DNA of 64,000 bases. Origin: Exiguobacterium sp. FSL W8-0210 (GTDB lineage Bacteria > Bacillota > Bacilli > Exiguobacteriales > Exiguobacteriaceae). Positions within the stretch are counted from its first letter, which is position 1; the number at the start of each line of letters is the position of its first letter. The position numbers and the translations under genes were made by a program. Positions 53,380 through 61,824 of the stretch are shown here, in pieces. The stretch covers positions 475,001 through 539,000 of the forward strand of contig NZ_JBBOUK010000001.1 of assembly GCF_038006045.1 (NCBI RefSeq), written 5' to 3'. The notes beneath the pieces were generated by a model, which saw only the letters and a list, made by a program, of their open reading frames with translations, had not been told where the DNA came from and ran no database searches.

Positions 53380-54312
53380 ATGGCAGTGGATACACAGTAT
53401 GGAGAAGCAATTTGGTTAGATGGAGTCTTTCATGATCCGAAAGATGCGAACACGAGCGTCATGTCACATGCGATTCACTACGGTAGTGGATTCTTTGAAG
53501 GAATTCGTGCATACGCGACACCGGACGGACCGGCGATTTTCCAATTGAAGGAACATATCGAGCGTCTCTTCCGCAGTTGTGCGTATTACCACGTCACGAT
53601 TCCGTATACGGTGGATGAACTCGTTCAGGCGACGATTGATCTAGTTGCGAAAAACGGATTCGAATCTTGTTATATCCGTCCATTCGTGTTCCTCGGTACG
53701 CCATGGCAAGCATTGATGGCGAAAGATACGACGGTTCATGTCGGCATCTCTTGCTGGGAGCTTGGGGAATACTTCGATAAAGGCGCTGGCATTCGTGCCA
53801 AAGTCGCATCATACCGCCGCGTCTCATCAACGATGATGCCGATGCAAGCGAAAGCGGCTGCGAACTATATGAACTCACAACTCTTAAAAGGTGAAGCGAT
53901 CCGTGATGGATTTGATGAAGCTATCGCGCTCGACATGAACGGTAACGTCAGTGAAGCGAGTGTTGCGAACCTCTTCCTTCTTAAAAACGGAACGATTCAT
54001 ACACCGTCACTTGATTGTTCAGTACTCGACGGTATCACACGCCAAGTCATCATCCGTTTGGCACAAGATCAAGGCTATCCTGTCGTCGAACGTCACATCG
54101 GACGCGATGAGTTATATGTCGCAGATGAGATCTTCTTAACAGGAACAGCTGCTGAAATCACGAGTGTCGGTGAAATCGATCATATCTCGATCAACGGCGG
54201 AACACGGAACGTCGCAGATGAGTTGCTCGATCTTTACCGTCAAGCCGTCACAGGTCAATTGCCGCAATATGCGGATTGGTTGACGTATGTGACACCAGCT
54301 GTCGCAGAATGA
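53380..54312 (+). CDS. ilvE: Class IV aminotransferase, IlvE type
   Basis: A fold-type IV PLP enzyme of the branched-chain aminotransferase family. It has 310 residues with HYGSGFFEGIRAY, the PLP Lys in QAKAAANYMNS, GNVSEASVANLF and LDGITRQVII. By motif it is a normal BCAT, transferring amino groups between Leu, Ile or Val and glutamate. Its place inside the DAP operon is unusual. It could also supply the N-acetyl-DAP aminotransferase step, for which no class I enzyme is encoded here, but nothing in the motifs proves that. The ribosome site is GAGGAGG. The stop overlaps the racemase gene. Confidence 0.92.
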   Translation: MAVDTQYGEAIWLDGVFHDPKDANTSVMSHAIHYGSGFFEGIRAYATPDGPAIFQLKEHIERLFRSCAYYHVTIPYTVDELVQATIDLVAKNGFESCYIRPFVFLGTPWQALMAKDTTVHVGISCWELGEYFDKGAGIRAKVASYRRVSSTMMPMQAKAAANYMNSQLLKGEAIRDGFDEAIALDMNGNVSEASVANLFLLKNGTIHTPSLDCSVLDGITRQVIIRLAQDQGYPVVERHIGRDELYVADEIFLTGTAAEITSVGEIDHISINGGTRNVADELLDLYRQAVTGQLPQYADWLTYVTPAVAE

Positions 54313-55367
54313 CGACGCGTACACTCGTCACGATCGATCGGAAGGCGGTGCGACGGAACGTCGCATCGGTCTTCGCTCGGTCACGTAAAGGTATTTTTGC
54401 CGTGGTCAAGAACAATGCGTACAACTTAGGCATGCTCGAGATGGTCGAAACGCTGATGGCATCTGATGTGCATCACTTTGCTGTCGCCGAGTTGTATGAA
54501 GCCATTGAAATCAAAACGAATTTTCCAGACAGTTATGTACTGGTGATGAATCCGACGGAGGATTTTGAAACAGCACGACGTTTCGGAATTGCACTCGGTG
54601 TCTCATCGCTAGAATGGCTCGCCCTAAACAGTAAACAGCTGCAGGGAATCGAGTTACATTTGAAGATCAACGTCGGGATGAATCGTTTTGGTGTCAGTTC
54701 GCTTCAAGAGGCGGAAGCTGTTCTTGCGCTTGCGCAAGCAGATTCGCTCGCTTTAACAGGTTTATATACACACTTTCCGCTTGCCGATGAACCGGATGCG
54801 GATCACGATGGACAAGTCGAACGTTTCGTCGCCATTGCCGATGTGTTACGAAAGCGCCATACGTTTACGTATATGCACTCGGAAAACAGTGCGACGATCG
54901 TCAAACACGATCCGCGTCTCGCATTTTGTAACTATGTCCGCCCGGGCATCTTCTTATTCGGCTATTCACCGATTGAGAAGATGGACTGGCTCGTTCCTTC
55001 GCTACGGATGACGACGGAGGTCGTTGAAATTCGCGAAATCGGACCGGGTGAACACGTTGGGTACGGGACGAACTTTACGAGTACAGAACCGATGCGGATT
55101 GCTATTTTACCCGTCGGATATGGAGACGGGGTCGTCCGTGGGCGTGCCGCGTTGCCTGTTCATATTAAAGAAAAACCTTATCCGGTCATCAATAAATTAT
55201 TCATGAGTCATACGTTCGTCGCTGTCGATGGGACGATTGAGGTCGGAGACGAGGTCGTGCTATATGGGGATGGCGTTGAAATTGACGATATCACCCGGAC
55301 AGGAGCAGCGAACAATTCAGAGCAGATGTGTGCCCGGTCGTGGCGTTTGACGCATCAGTATCTATAA
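54309..55367 (+). CDS. Alanine racemase-like protein, Alr2 type
   Basis: A fold-type III PLP racemase of 352 residues. The PLP Lys34 is in VVKNNAYNLG, where canonical Alr has VKANAYGHG. The opposite-face catalytic Tyr is in VGYGTNF. The usual CMDQ motif near the second active site reads FMSH. From memory, S. aureus Alr2, which sits in the dap operon before lysA, shares KNNAY and MSH. Alanine racemisation is likely, but the changes leave room for another amino acid. The start at 54309 overlaps the ilvE stop (ATGA), with a weak ribosome site. The longer frame begins inside ilvE. Confidence 0.88.
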   Translation: MTTRTLVTIDRKAVRRNVASVFARSRKGIFAVVKNNAYNLGMLEMVETLMASDVHHFAVAELYEAIEIKTNFPDSYVLVMNPTEDFETARRFGIALGVSSLEWLALNSKQLQGIELHLKINVGMNRFGVSSLQEAEAVLALAQADSLALTGLYTHFPLADEPDADHDGQVERFVAIADVLRKRHTFTYMHSENSATIVKHDPRLAFCNYVRPGIFLFGYSPIEKMDWLVPSLRMTTEVVEIREIGPGEHVGYGTNFTSTEPMRIAILPVGYGDGVVRGRAALPVHIKEKPYPVINKLFMSHTFVAVDGTIEVGDEVVLYGDGVEIDDITRTGAANNSEQMCARSWRLTHQYL

Positions 55368-55380
55368 GGAGGAACTTATT

Positions 55381-56697
55381 ATGTATGGAAGTCAATACCT
55401 GACAGAAGAAAACAATACGTTGCACATCGATGGTGTCGCAGCGACCGATCTTGCAGTACAGTACGGAACACCGTTGTACGTGATGGCAGAGCGGGAGCTG
55501 ACGGATCGATTAGCGACCGTCCGGGAACACTTCCTTGATAAGTATCCGAACACGTATGCTTCCTTTGCTTCTAAAGCTCTGACAGTCAGTGCCGTATATG
55601 AACAAGTCGTGCGTCATGGTCTCGGAATTGATGTCGTTACGGGGGGAGAACTCTTCATCGCCCGTCAATCCGGGGTTCCGGCAGAACGAATCTATTTCCA
55701 TGGTTCGAATAAATCGACGGCTGATCTTCAATATGCCGTCGAGCAAGGTGTCGGACGGATCGTCATCGATCACTTTGCCGAAATTGCACAACTCGAAGCC
55801 ATCGCAGCGCAAGCTGGTCAAACGGTTCATGTCCTGATCCGGATCGTGCCACAAGTCATCGGGGGAGCGCATGCGAAAATCCAGACAGGTGGCGTCGATA
55901 CGAAATTCGGTTTCTCAACACATGCGTCAGATTACTTGGACGCAATCGAAGCGATTTTAGCATCGGAACATCTGTCGTTACTTGGCATCCATTGTCATGT
56001 TGGTTCGCAAATCCAAGATCCGTCACTGTTCGAACAGACGGCTCGGACGATGATGGGCTTCGTCGAAACGATTCGTGCGCACCATGGCTTCACAGTCAGC
56101 GAAGTCAATGTTGGCGGTGGCTTCGGTATTGCCTATACACAGGACGATCAGCCGCTTGATTTTGAAGCGACGATCGCACGCGTCATGGACGTGATCGAGA
56201 CGGAAACGGAGCGACTCGGCATCGAACGTCCACGAATCGGGATCGAGCCAGGGCGCTGGGTCGTTGCGAATGCAGGAACGACACTGTATACGGTCGGGGC
56301 CATCAAAGAAATTGAAGGTGTCAGAACATATCTTTCGGTCGATGGCGGAATGACGGATAACATTCGCCCAGCACTTTACGGTGCCGTGTATGAAACCGTC
56401 ATCGCAAACCGGATGAGTGGTGAAACGACTGAAGTGACGGTCGTCGGAGCAGCTTGTGAATCAGGGGATCTCGTCGCTGAAAAAGCACAGTTGGTCACAC
56501 CGAACGGTGGCGATACCCTTGCTGTCTTTGGGACAGGAGCATACAACTTCTCGATGGCAAGCAACTATAACCAGTTCTTACGTCCGGCACTTGTCTTCGT
56601 CCGGGACGGGGAATCCCGTGAAGTCGTCCGTCGACAAACGTATGCGGATTTAATTCAGTGTGATCTTGGGATCAACGGTGTCCGCTCAGAGTCGTAA
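55381..56697 (+). CDS. lysA: Diaminopimelate decarboxylase LysA
   Basis: Final step: meso-DAP to lysine. A 438-residue fold-type III decarboxylase. The PLP Lys65 lies in YASFASKALTV, where many LysA have YAVKAN. HCHVGSQI, GGGFGIAYT and the late CESGDLVAEKAQL supply the active site Cys and others. EPGRWVVANAG is also characteristic. The ribosome site is AAGGAGG. It ends the riboswitch-controlled operon. Confidence 0.97.
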   Translation: MYGSQYLTEENNTLHIDGVAATDLAVQYGTPLYVMAERELTDRLATVREHFLDKYPNTYASFASKALTVSAVYEQVVRHGLGIDVVTGGELFIARQSGVPAERIYFHGSNKSTADLQYAVEQGVGRIVIDHFAEIAQLEAIAAQAGQTVHVLIRIVPQVIGGAHAKIQTGGVDTKFGFSTHASDYLDAIEAILASEHLSLLGIHCHVGSQIQDPSLFEQTARTMMGFVETIRAHHGFTVSEVNVGGGFGIAYTQDDQPLDFEATIARVMDVIETETERLGIERPRIGIEPGRWVVANAGTTLYTVGAIKEIEGVRTYLSVDGGMTDNIRPALYGAVYETVIANRMSGETTEVTVVGAACESGDLVAEKAQLVTPNGGDTLAVFGTGAYNFSMASNYNQFLRPALVFVRDGESREVVRRQTYADLIQCDLGINGVRSES

Positions 56698-56726
56698 GAG
56701 GTGCGGGGTCAAACGAGAGGACAAAA

Positions 56727-56750
56727 AAACCGACGCTATCGCGCCGGTTT
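56727..56750 (-). terminator. Terminator of the minus-strand LysM/NodB gene
   Basis: On the minus strand AAACCGGCGC and GCGTCGGTTT pair fully, with one G-U, followed by seven T. On the plus strand the same stem has an A-C mismatch and no T-run. Confidence 0.75.
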
Positions 56751-56763
56751 CATGCATACGATC

Positions 56764-56804
56764 TAAAGCGATTCTTCTCTTGAATAGAGAGGGATCGTTT
56801 TTTT
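56764..56804 (+). terminator. Terminator of the lysine operon
   Basis: AAAGCGATTCTTCTCT pairs with AGAGAGGGATCGTTT with a bulged G and G-U pairs, followed by TTTTTTT. It lies past the opposing terminator, just inside the 3' flank of the minus-strand gene. Confidence 0.75.
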
Positions 56805-56822
56805 GTGTTGCGATCAGCAGAT

Positions 56823-57818
56823 TCAGTTTGGAATTTTTAAGACTTGTCCAACGAACAAGAGGTTCAGATTCGTAATGTTGTTTGCCTGCATCAATGCTGT
56901 GACGGTGACACCATATCGTGTCGCAATCGAGTAAAGTGTATCACCGGCTTTAACCGTATAAGTCGTTGTTGGAATTTTCAAGACTTGACCGACTTTCAAC
57001 AGATTCCAGTTCGTGATGTTATTCGCACTCGCGAGGGCAGAGACCGAGACGTTGTATTTGCGGGCGATGGAATAGAGTGTATCGCCAGCTTTGACGGTAT
57101 ACGTCGTACCGGTTGAAGTCGGTGACCGTAACAGTTCTGAAATCGTGACGAACGAATAGCCTTTTGCTTTTAGTTTTGAAATCATCGTTGGCAAAGCGGT
57201 TGGTGTTCCTTTCGCACCAGCTCCAGTGTGCATCAGGATGATTGATCCGGGAACGACTTTTGGTATTACACGATCCAAGATGGCTGTTGAAGAGATGCCT
57301 TTCCAATCCGTCGTATCAATATTCCATTGAATCGTTTTCGTATAACCTGCTGCACCAACGGTACTCAACACGTTACTATTACTTGCACCGAACGGCGCCC
57401 GGAAAATCGGTTTCGTCGTTTTCCCGGTCAAGGACCGGATAAGAGACTCCGTCCGGGATAACTCACTCGTCATTTGGCTCGCGGTTAAAGTCGTGAAATC
57501 CGGATGCGAATACGAATGATTGCCGATTTGGTGTGTAGGAGAGGCGGTTGTGATGTTCTTGATCGATTGAGGATGATTGTTTGCACCACTGCCTGTCAAA
57601 AAGAAAGTCGCTTTCACTTGGTTACTTTTCAAGATACTTAAGATTTTTGCAATGTTCGTCCCATCTGAACCGTCATCAAACGTCAATGCGACGACTTTTT
57701 GTGTCGTCGTTCCTTTCGTCACAAACGTAGAGCTCGCCGCATTAACCTGTGAAGGAATCGAAAGTGGACTAAGGAGAAGTAATCCGATCATCATGATGGT
57801 AGGTTTCTTGATGTTCAT
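56823..57818 (-). CDS. Secreted polysaccharide deacetylase with two LysM domains
   Basis: A 331-residue exported protein. The signal peptide covers about 1-27 (hydrophobic core, cut near VNA-ASS). The NodB domain follows with TFDDG (46-50, catalytic Asp pair), His101 and His105 in [10 protein letters not shown] as metal ligands, RAPFG, and LMHTG. Two C-terminal LysM repeats (about 239-283 and 287-331, each [13 protein letters not shown]) bind peptidoglycan. A likely peptidoglycan N-deacetylase; chitin oligomers are an alternative substrate. The start has AAGGAGG. It is divergent from the OpuC-like operon. Confidence 0.93.
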   Translation of the reverse strand: MNIKKPTIMMIGLLLLSPLSIPSQVNAASSTFVTKGTTTQKVVALTFDDGSDGTNIAKILSILKSNQVKATFFLTGSGANNHPQSIKNITTASPTHQIGNHSYSHPDFTTLTASQMTSELSRTESLIRSLTGKTTKPIFRAPFGASNSNVLSTVGAAGYTKTIQWNIDTTDWKGISSTAILDRVIPKVVPGSIILMHTGAGAKGTPTALPTMISKLKAKGYSFVTISELLRSPTSTGTTYTVKAGDTLYSIARKYNVSVSALASANNITNWNLLKVGQVLKIPTTTYTVKAGDTLYSIATRYGVTVTALMQANNITNLNLLFVGQVLKIPN

Positions 57819-57946
57819 CGTCTAGTACCTCCTTCATCAAAAACATGCTTTACAAGTACTCTTTATTAAGGTATTCCCTTTATTTTAAAAAAAGAACTAA
57901 GAAATTCCCGTTTTGCAAAGAAATAAAACTAAATTACAGAAAATTT

Positions 57947-57972
57947 GTTTAAACCGTAATCTTTTTGGGAAA
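57947..57972 (+). promoter_or_regulatory. Sigma-B promoter of the OpuC/EgtU-type operon
   Basis: GTTTAA (57947-57952), a 14-nt spacer and GGGAAA (57967-57972) match the sigma-B consensus GTTTAA-N12-15-GGGWAW. No good sigma-A promoter was found in the gap. General stress control is expected. Confidence 0.75.
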
Positions 57973-58010
57973 CCATAATATATGGAAATAGTAAAAAGGA
58001 GTGAGAAGGA

Positions 58011-59138
58011 ATGATCGAATTCAAAAACGTCGGTAAGCAGTTTAAGGACAATGTCGTCTTGAAAGGCTTATCGCTCGAGATTCAAAAGGGTGAACTCGTT
58101 GTTTTCATCGGACCAAGTGGCTGTGGGAAAACGACGTCACTTAAGATGATCAATCGACTGATCGAACCTTCTTCAGGCACGATTTTGGTCAACGGGAAGG
58201 ACATCATGAAGACGGACACGATCGAATTAAGACGTCATATGGGATATGTCATTCAGCAAACCGGCTTGTTCCCTCACATGACGGTCCGGGAAAACATTCA
58301 ATTGATTGCTGGGCTTGAGGGGAAGAACCACGATGAGATGGATCAACGGACAGAACAACTGTTGACGATGGTCGGGCTTGATCCAAAGCAATTCATCGAT
58401 CGATATCCGAGCGAACTCAGTGGTGGGCAGCAACAGCGTGTTGGTTTCGCACGAGCTTTAATGAATGATCCTGATGTCATTTTGATGGATGAGCCGTTCA
58501 GTGCACTCGATCCCGTTACCCGTAACGATCTACAGGAAGAACTTTTTAACTTGCAGGAAGAAGTGAAAAAGACGATCGTTTTCGTCACCCATGATATGGA
58601 TGAAGCGATCAAGTTAGCGGATCGGATATGTATCATGCGTGATGGGGAAATCGTCCAGTTCGATACTCCAGAAGAAATCTTGCGTCATCCAAAAGATGAA
58701 TATGTCGAATCGTTCATCGGAAAAAATAAAATCTGGAGTAGTCCAGAATTCATCAAGGCAGAAGATATCATGATCGAGGACCCAGTTTCAATCAGTGGCA
58801 AACGGACGTTGCTGCAGGGAATTGAAATCATGCGTGGACGCAAAGTCGACAGCTTGTTGATTACCGATCGTGACCGCGTCTTACAAGGGCTGATTAAGTT
58901 GAAGAACATCCAGACGATTCCGGATAAGAGCCAACGGATCGAAGAAGTGATGGAGGGCGAAATCATCGCCGTTAATGAACATGATTCATTACTCGACGTT
59001 CTTGAAGTCATGAATCAGGAAGAGACTGGTTATCTACCAGTAACGGATGCAACAGGAAAACTCAGAGGGTTGATCACGCGTAGTAGCTTACTTTCCGTCT
59101 TGAGTGAGCAATTCATTCATGAGGAGGAAGTCCAATGA
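58011..59138 (+). CDS. OpuCA/EgtV-type ABC ATPase with CBS domains
   Basis: ATPase of a quaternary-amine or related importer. It has 375 residues: Walker A GPSGCGKTT (34-42), signature LSGGQQQR (about 136-143), Walker B VILMDEPFSALD, and the H-loop VTHDMDEA. Two C-terminal CBS domains (about 250-370), as in OpuA and OpuC, can sense ionic strength or nucleotides. The ribosome site is AAGGAG. It overlaps the permease gene by ATGA. Opu annotations in this family also cover ergothioneine transporters, so the substrate is open. Confidence 0.93.
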   Translation: MIEFKNVGKQFKDNVVLKGLSLEIQKGELVVFIGPSGCGKTTSLKMINRLIEPSSGTILVNGKDIMKTDTIELRRHMGYVIQQTGLFPHMTVRENIQLIAGLEGKNHDEMDQRTEQLLTMVGLDPKQFIDRYPSELSGGQQQRVGFARALMNDPDVILMDEPFSALDPVTRNDLQEELFNLQEEVKKTIVFVTHDMDEAIKLADRICIMRDGEIVQFDTPEEILRHPKDEYVESFIGKNKIWSSPEFIKAEDIMIEDPVSISGKRTLLQGIEIMRGRKVDSLLITDRDRVLQGLIKLKNIQTIPDKSQRIEEVMEGEIIAVNEHDSLLDVLEVMNQEETGYLPVTDATGKLRGLITRSSLLSVLSEQFIHEEEVQ

Positions 59139-60718
59139 GCGGATTCTTTGATTATGTAAAAAATAATACCGATCAGATCGGTGATTTATTGCTAGAGCAC
59201 TTACAGCTGACAGTCTTTGCCGTCGTCATCGCGGTCGTTCTCGGGATTCCGATCGGGATCCTGATTACCCGTTACCAAAAGTTTGCGAAGCCTGTCCTTG
59301 CGCTGACGAGCGTCGTGCAGGCCGTTCCGAGTCTTGCTTTACTCGGTTTCTTGATTCCGTTCATTGGTATCGGATCGACACCAGCGATCATCATGGTCGT
59401 GCTTTATTCACTCTTGCCAATCGTTAAAAATACGTACACGGGTCTGTCGAGCATTCCAGGGGACACGCTCGAAGCAGCTAAAGGGATCGGTTTAACGGAT
59501 CGACAAATCCTTAGTAAGGTTCAGATTCCACTTGCCTTGCCGATCATGATGGCAGGGATTCGAATTTCAGCCGTTACAGCTGTTGGTTTGATGACAATCT
59601 CAGCATTCATCGGTGCCGGTGGTCTTGGTTATCTCGTCTTCTCGGGTATTCAAACGGTTGATAATAACCAGATTCTTGCCGGAGCAATTCCAGCCGGTAT
59701 TTTAGCTCTTGTCATCGACTTCGTCGTCAGTCGGATTGAATACTCCGTGGCGCCAAATGGGATTCCACTTGCAGATGGTCGAATCAAGAATAAGGCACGG
59801 AAGCGTCGTAAGGCGATGCCAGCTGGACGTAAGATCGCGATCGCAAGTATCGTCTTCTTGTTAATTGGTGGAACGGTCGCGTACTCTTTCCTCAAGGAAG
59901 ATAAGATTGTCATCGGATCGAAGAACTTTACGGAACAATTGATTCTCGGAAATATGTTAGCGGATTTAATCGAAGATAAAACGGATTTGGAAGTCGAACG
60001 TCAATTGAACCTCGGGGGGACGAAAGTCGCTTACGGTGCGCTTGAAAAAGGGGAAATTGACGCGTATGTCGAGTACACAGGTACTTTGTTGATCGACGTG
60101 CTCAAGCAAGACGTCGAGACGGATCCGGAAACGGTCTATGCAAAAGTCGGGAAGATGATTCCTGAGAAAAGTCAGGTCGACGTCCTGGACCCAATCGGTT
60201 TCAACAATACGTATGCCCTTGCCATGACGAAAGAAGATATCGAAAAATATGACTTGAAGACGGTGTCAGATATGTCAAAAGTCAGTGATCGTTTGATTCT
60301 CGGATCAACAATCGAATTTGCGAACCGGGAAGATGGTTATCTTGGGCTGAAGAAAAAGTACCCGGACATGAAATTCCAAGATGTACAACCCGTCGATGGA
60401 GGACTCCGTTATACAGCACTGACGAATGGTCGAACGAACGTCATCGATAGCTTCTCAACAGATGGTTTGTTACAAAAATTCGATTTAACAGTGCTAGAAG
60501 ACGATAAAAAGTTCTTCCCACCATACTATGCGGTACCGCTTGTTCGTCAAGAAACACTTGAAGAACATCCGGAGCTGAAGAAAGTCCTCAACACGTTAAA
60601 AGATAAGATTACGGATGAGAAGATGCAAGAATTGAATTACAAAGCAGATGTCGAGAAACAGCGCCCTGAAAAAGTCGCACGTGATTTCTTGATCGAGGAA
60701 GGATTAATTTCAAAATAA
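59135..60718 (+). CDS. Fused ABC permease and substrate-binding protein (OpuCB-CC / EgtU-BilE type)
   Basis: A 527-residue fusion. The permease domain (about 1-210) has six helices and the EAA-like ATPase contact loop EAAKGIGLTDRQILSKVQIPLALP. A further helix (about 231-250) tethers a binding domain (about 255-527) that begins VIGSKNFTEQLILGNMLADLIE, the ProX/OpuC family hallmark. Separate OpuCB, OpuCC and OpuCD genes are common in Bacillus. The fused form is known in Listeria BilE and pneumococcal EgtU, later shown to bind ergothioneine. Motifs do not let me choose between betaine, choline or carnitine and ergothioneine. Confidence 0.92.
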   Translation: MSGFFDYVKNNTDQIGDLLLEHLQLTVFAVVIAVVLGIPIGILITRYQKFAKPVLALTSVVQAVPSLALLGFLIPFIGIGSTPAIIMVVLYSLLPIVKNTYTGLSSIPGDTLEAAKGIGLTDRQILSKVQIPLALPIMMAGIRISAVTAVGLMTISAFIGAGGLGYLVFSGIQTVDNNQILAGAIPAGILALVIDFVVSRIEYSVAPNGIPLADGRIKNKARKRRKAMPAGRKIAIASIVFLLIGGTVAYSFLKEDKIVIGSKNFTEQLILGNMLADLIEDKTDLEVERQLNLGGTKVAYGALEKGEIDAYVEYTGTLLIDVLKQDVETDPETVYAKVGKMIPEKSQVDVLDPIGFNNTYALAMTKEDIEKYDLKTVSDMSKVSDRLILGSTIEFANREDGYLGLKKKYPDMKFQDVQPVDGGLRYTALTNGRTNVIDSFSTDGLLQKFDLTVLEDDKKFFPPYYAVPLVRQETLEEHPELKKVLNTLKDKITDEKMQELNYKADVEKQRPEKVARDFLIEEGLISK

Positions 60719-60724
60719 ACAGGT

Positions 60725-60758
60725 AGAGCCGAGGCGGGAATCCGCTTCGGCTCTTTTT
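60725..60758 (+). terminator. Intrinsic terminator of the importer operon
   Basis: AGAGCCGAGGCGG (60725-60737) pairs with CCGCTTCGGCTCT (60742-60754) with one G-U, and the T-run follows. Confidence 0.9.
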
Positions 60759-60863
60759 GTATGCGCGCTGACGCGCTATATCGTTTTGGAAAATACGTAA
60801 TCAAGTGATTAAATTATTTTTTGATGCGACTAGCGAGCCAAGCGCGAACAGTGCGTTGCTGAA

Positions 60864-61049
60864 TCATACACGTTCTTCCTCTCGGTTTAATGTTCCAAGG
60901 CGGTGCTCGGCATCTTTAACGATACGTGCTTGGATCTCGACTGTCAACCAATCCGTTTCCGATTCGGGTAACGTCGGCAAACCGTAACTTGGGTTATTCG
61001 TAGATGAAAACAAATCAGACATGATGCGTTCTTCGTATACTGGAATCAT
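60864..61049 (-). CDS. 61-residue protein of unknown function
   Basis: I do not recognise this protein. It starts MIPVYEERIMSDLFSSTNN, has a Pro-rich turn (PSYGLPTLPESETDW), and then a predicted amphipathic helix (TVEIQARIVKDAEHRLGTLNREEERV). It has no signal or membrane segment and looks cytosolic. The start at 61049 has GAGAGGGG seven bases upstream, which is strong evidence that it is translated. An ATG ten codons earlier (61079) is less well supported. It has its own likely promoter and an upstream cre, and no obvious terminator. Confidence 0.7.
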   Translation of the reverse strand: MIPVYEERIMSDLFSSTNNPSYGLPTLPESETDWLTVEIQARIVKDAEHRLGTLNREEERV

Positions 61050-61105
61050 ATAAAATCCCCTCTCTGTGTCTTGATTCATCTCTTACACCTTTAGTGTACG
61101 AAAAA

Positions 61106-61135
61106 ATTGTAAAGACGGAAGAGGGGAGGTGTTAA
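61106..61135 (-). promoter_or_regulatory. Candidate promoter of the 61-residue gene
   Basis: On the minus strand: TTAACA (61135-61130), an 18-nt spacer and TACAAT (61111-61106), about 57 bp before the gene start. Confidence 0.55.
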
Positions 61136-61149
61136 GAACCCGTGAACTT

Positions 61150-61163
61150 TGTAAACGTTCTCA
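61150..61163. promoter_or_regulatory. Perfect cre (CcpA) site
   Basis: TGTAAACGTTCTCA matches the cre consensus TGWAANCGNTNWCA at all 14 positions. It lies upstream of the -35 box of the 61-residue gene, centred near -57 from its predicted start of transcription. It also overlaps the stop codon of the gamma-carbonic anhydrase gene. Confidence 0.7.
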
Positions 61164-61700
61164 CAAACTTGTCAAATCCTCTGTAATGGCTTCACAACTG
61201 TCAGCATACTGCTGCCCTCGTTTCACGTATTTTCGGACTGTTCGTTCCATGATGAATCGATCATGGTCACTGATATCCCGGACGATTTTTGCAGGAACAC
61301 CCATGACCATCGCGCCGGCAGGTACCTTCATTTTTGGCGGCACAAGACTTCCCGCAGCAACGAATGCCCCTTCTCCGATTTCGGCTTCATCGAGGATCGT
61401 CGCCGACATTCCGATTAACGCTCCTTTTCGAATGATTCCGCCGTGAATCATCGCCATATGACCAATCGTCACTTCATCTTCAATGATGGTCGGATACCCT
61501 TCATACTGATGAATCATTGAACCATCTTGGATGTTGACGCGTTCCCCGATGTGAATCGGACCTTCGTCTCCCCGGATGACCGTATTGAACCAGACAGATG
61601 AGTCTTTTCCGATCGTGACCTCTCCGATGACTTTAGATCCGTCCGCTAAATAAACGGATGGATCGATGTTTGGAACAAGTGAACCGACACGATATTTCAT
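61161..61700 (-). CDS. Gamma-carbonic anhydrase family hexapeptide protein
   Basis: A 179-residue left-handed beta-helix trimer of the gamma-carbonic anhydrase/PaaY/YtoA family. The three metal histidines are visible: His64 (MIHQ), His81 (TIGH) and His86 (MIHGG), along with the hexapeptide repeats and the C-terminal helix. Some family members are carbonic anhydrases, others lack that activity or act on CoA thioesters, so the reaction is uncertain. The start at 61700 (MKYRVGSLVP) has GAGGGGG nine bases upstream; seven extra codons upstream were rejected. It is divergent from adeC. Confidence 0.93.
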   Translation of the reverse strand: MKYRVGSLVPNIDPSVYLADGSKVIGEVTIGKDSSVWFNTVIRGDEGPIHIGERVNIQDGSMIHQYEGYPTIIEDEVTIGHMAMIHGGIIRKGALIGMSATILDEAEIGEGAFVAAGSLVPPKMKVPAGAMVMGVPAKIVRDISDHDRFIMERTVRKYVKRGQQYADSCEAITEDLTSL

Positions 61701-61738
61701 GCGTTTTTCCCCCTCAGGCATTAAATCGATACTCTTTC

Positions 61739-61791
61739 ATCTTGACGTTACAAAAAATAAATTGCAACAGCTTCCAAACTAATTGTAAGAT
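61739..61791. promoter_or_regulatory. Divergent promoters sharing a palindromic -35 box
   Basis: TTGCAA (61762-61767) is its own complement. Rightward it pairs with TAAGAT (61786-61791, spacer 18) for adeC. Leftward it pairs with CAAGAT on the minus strand (61744-61739, spacer 17) for the gamma-carbonic anhydrase gene. The two polymerases would compete for the same -35. Confidence 0.5.
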
Positions 61792-61824
61792 GGTAAAAAT
61801 ACGCTTACAACAGGAGGAGACAGG

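Noticed and set aside
60798-60811. Palindrome TAATCAAGTGATTA beyond the importer terminator
   Set aside because: A 14-bp AT-rich palindrome can arise by chance, and it is not near a promoter I can identify. Kept only as a note.
61796-61811. cre-like site in the adeC leader
   Set aside because: It matches only about 11 of 14 positions and misses conserved bases at one end.
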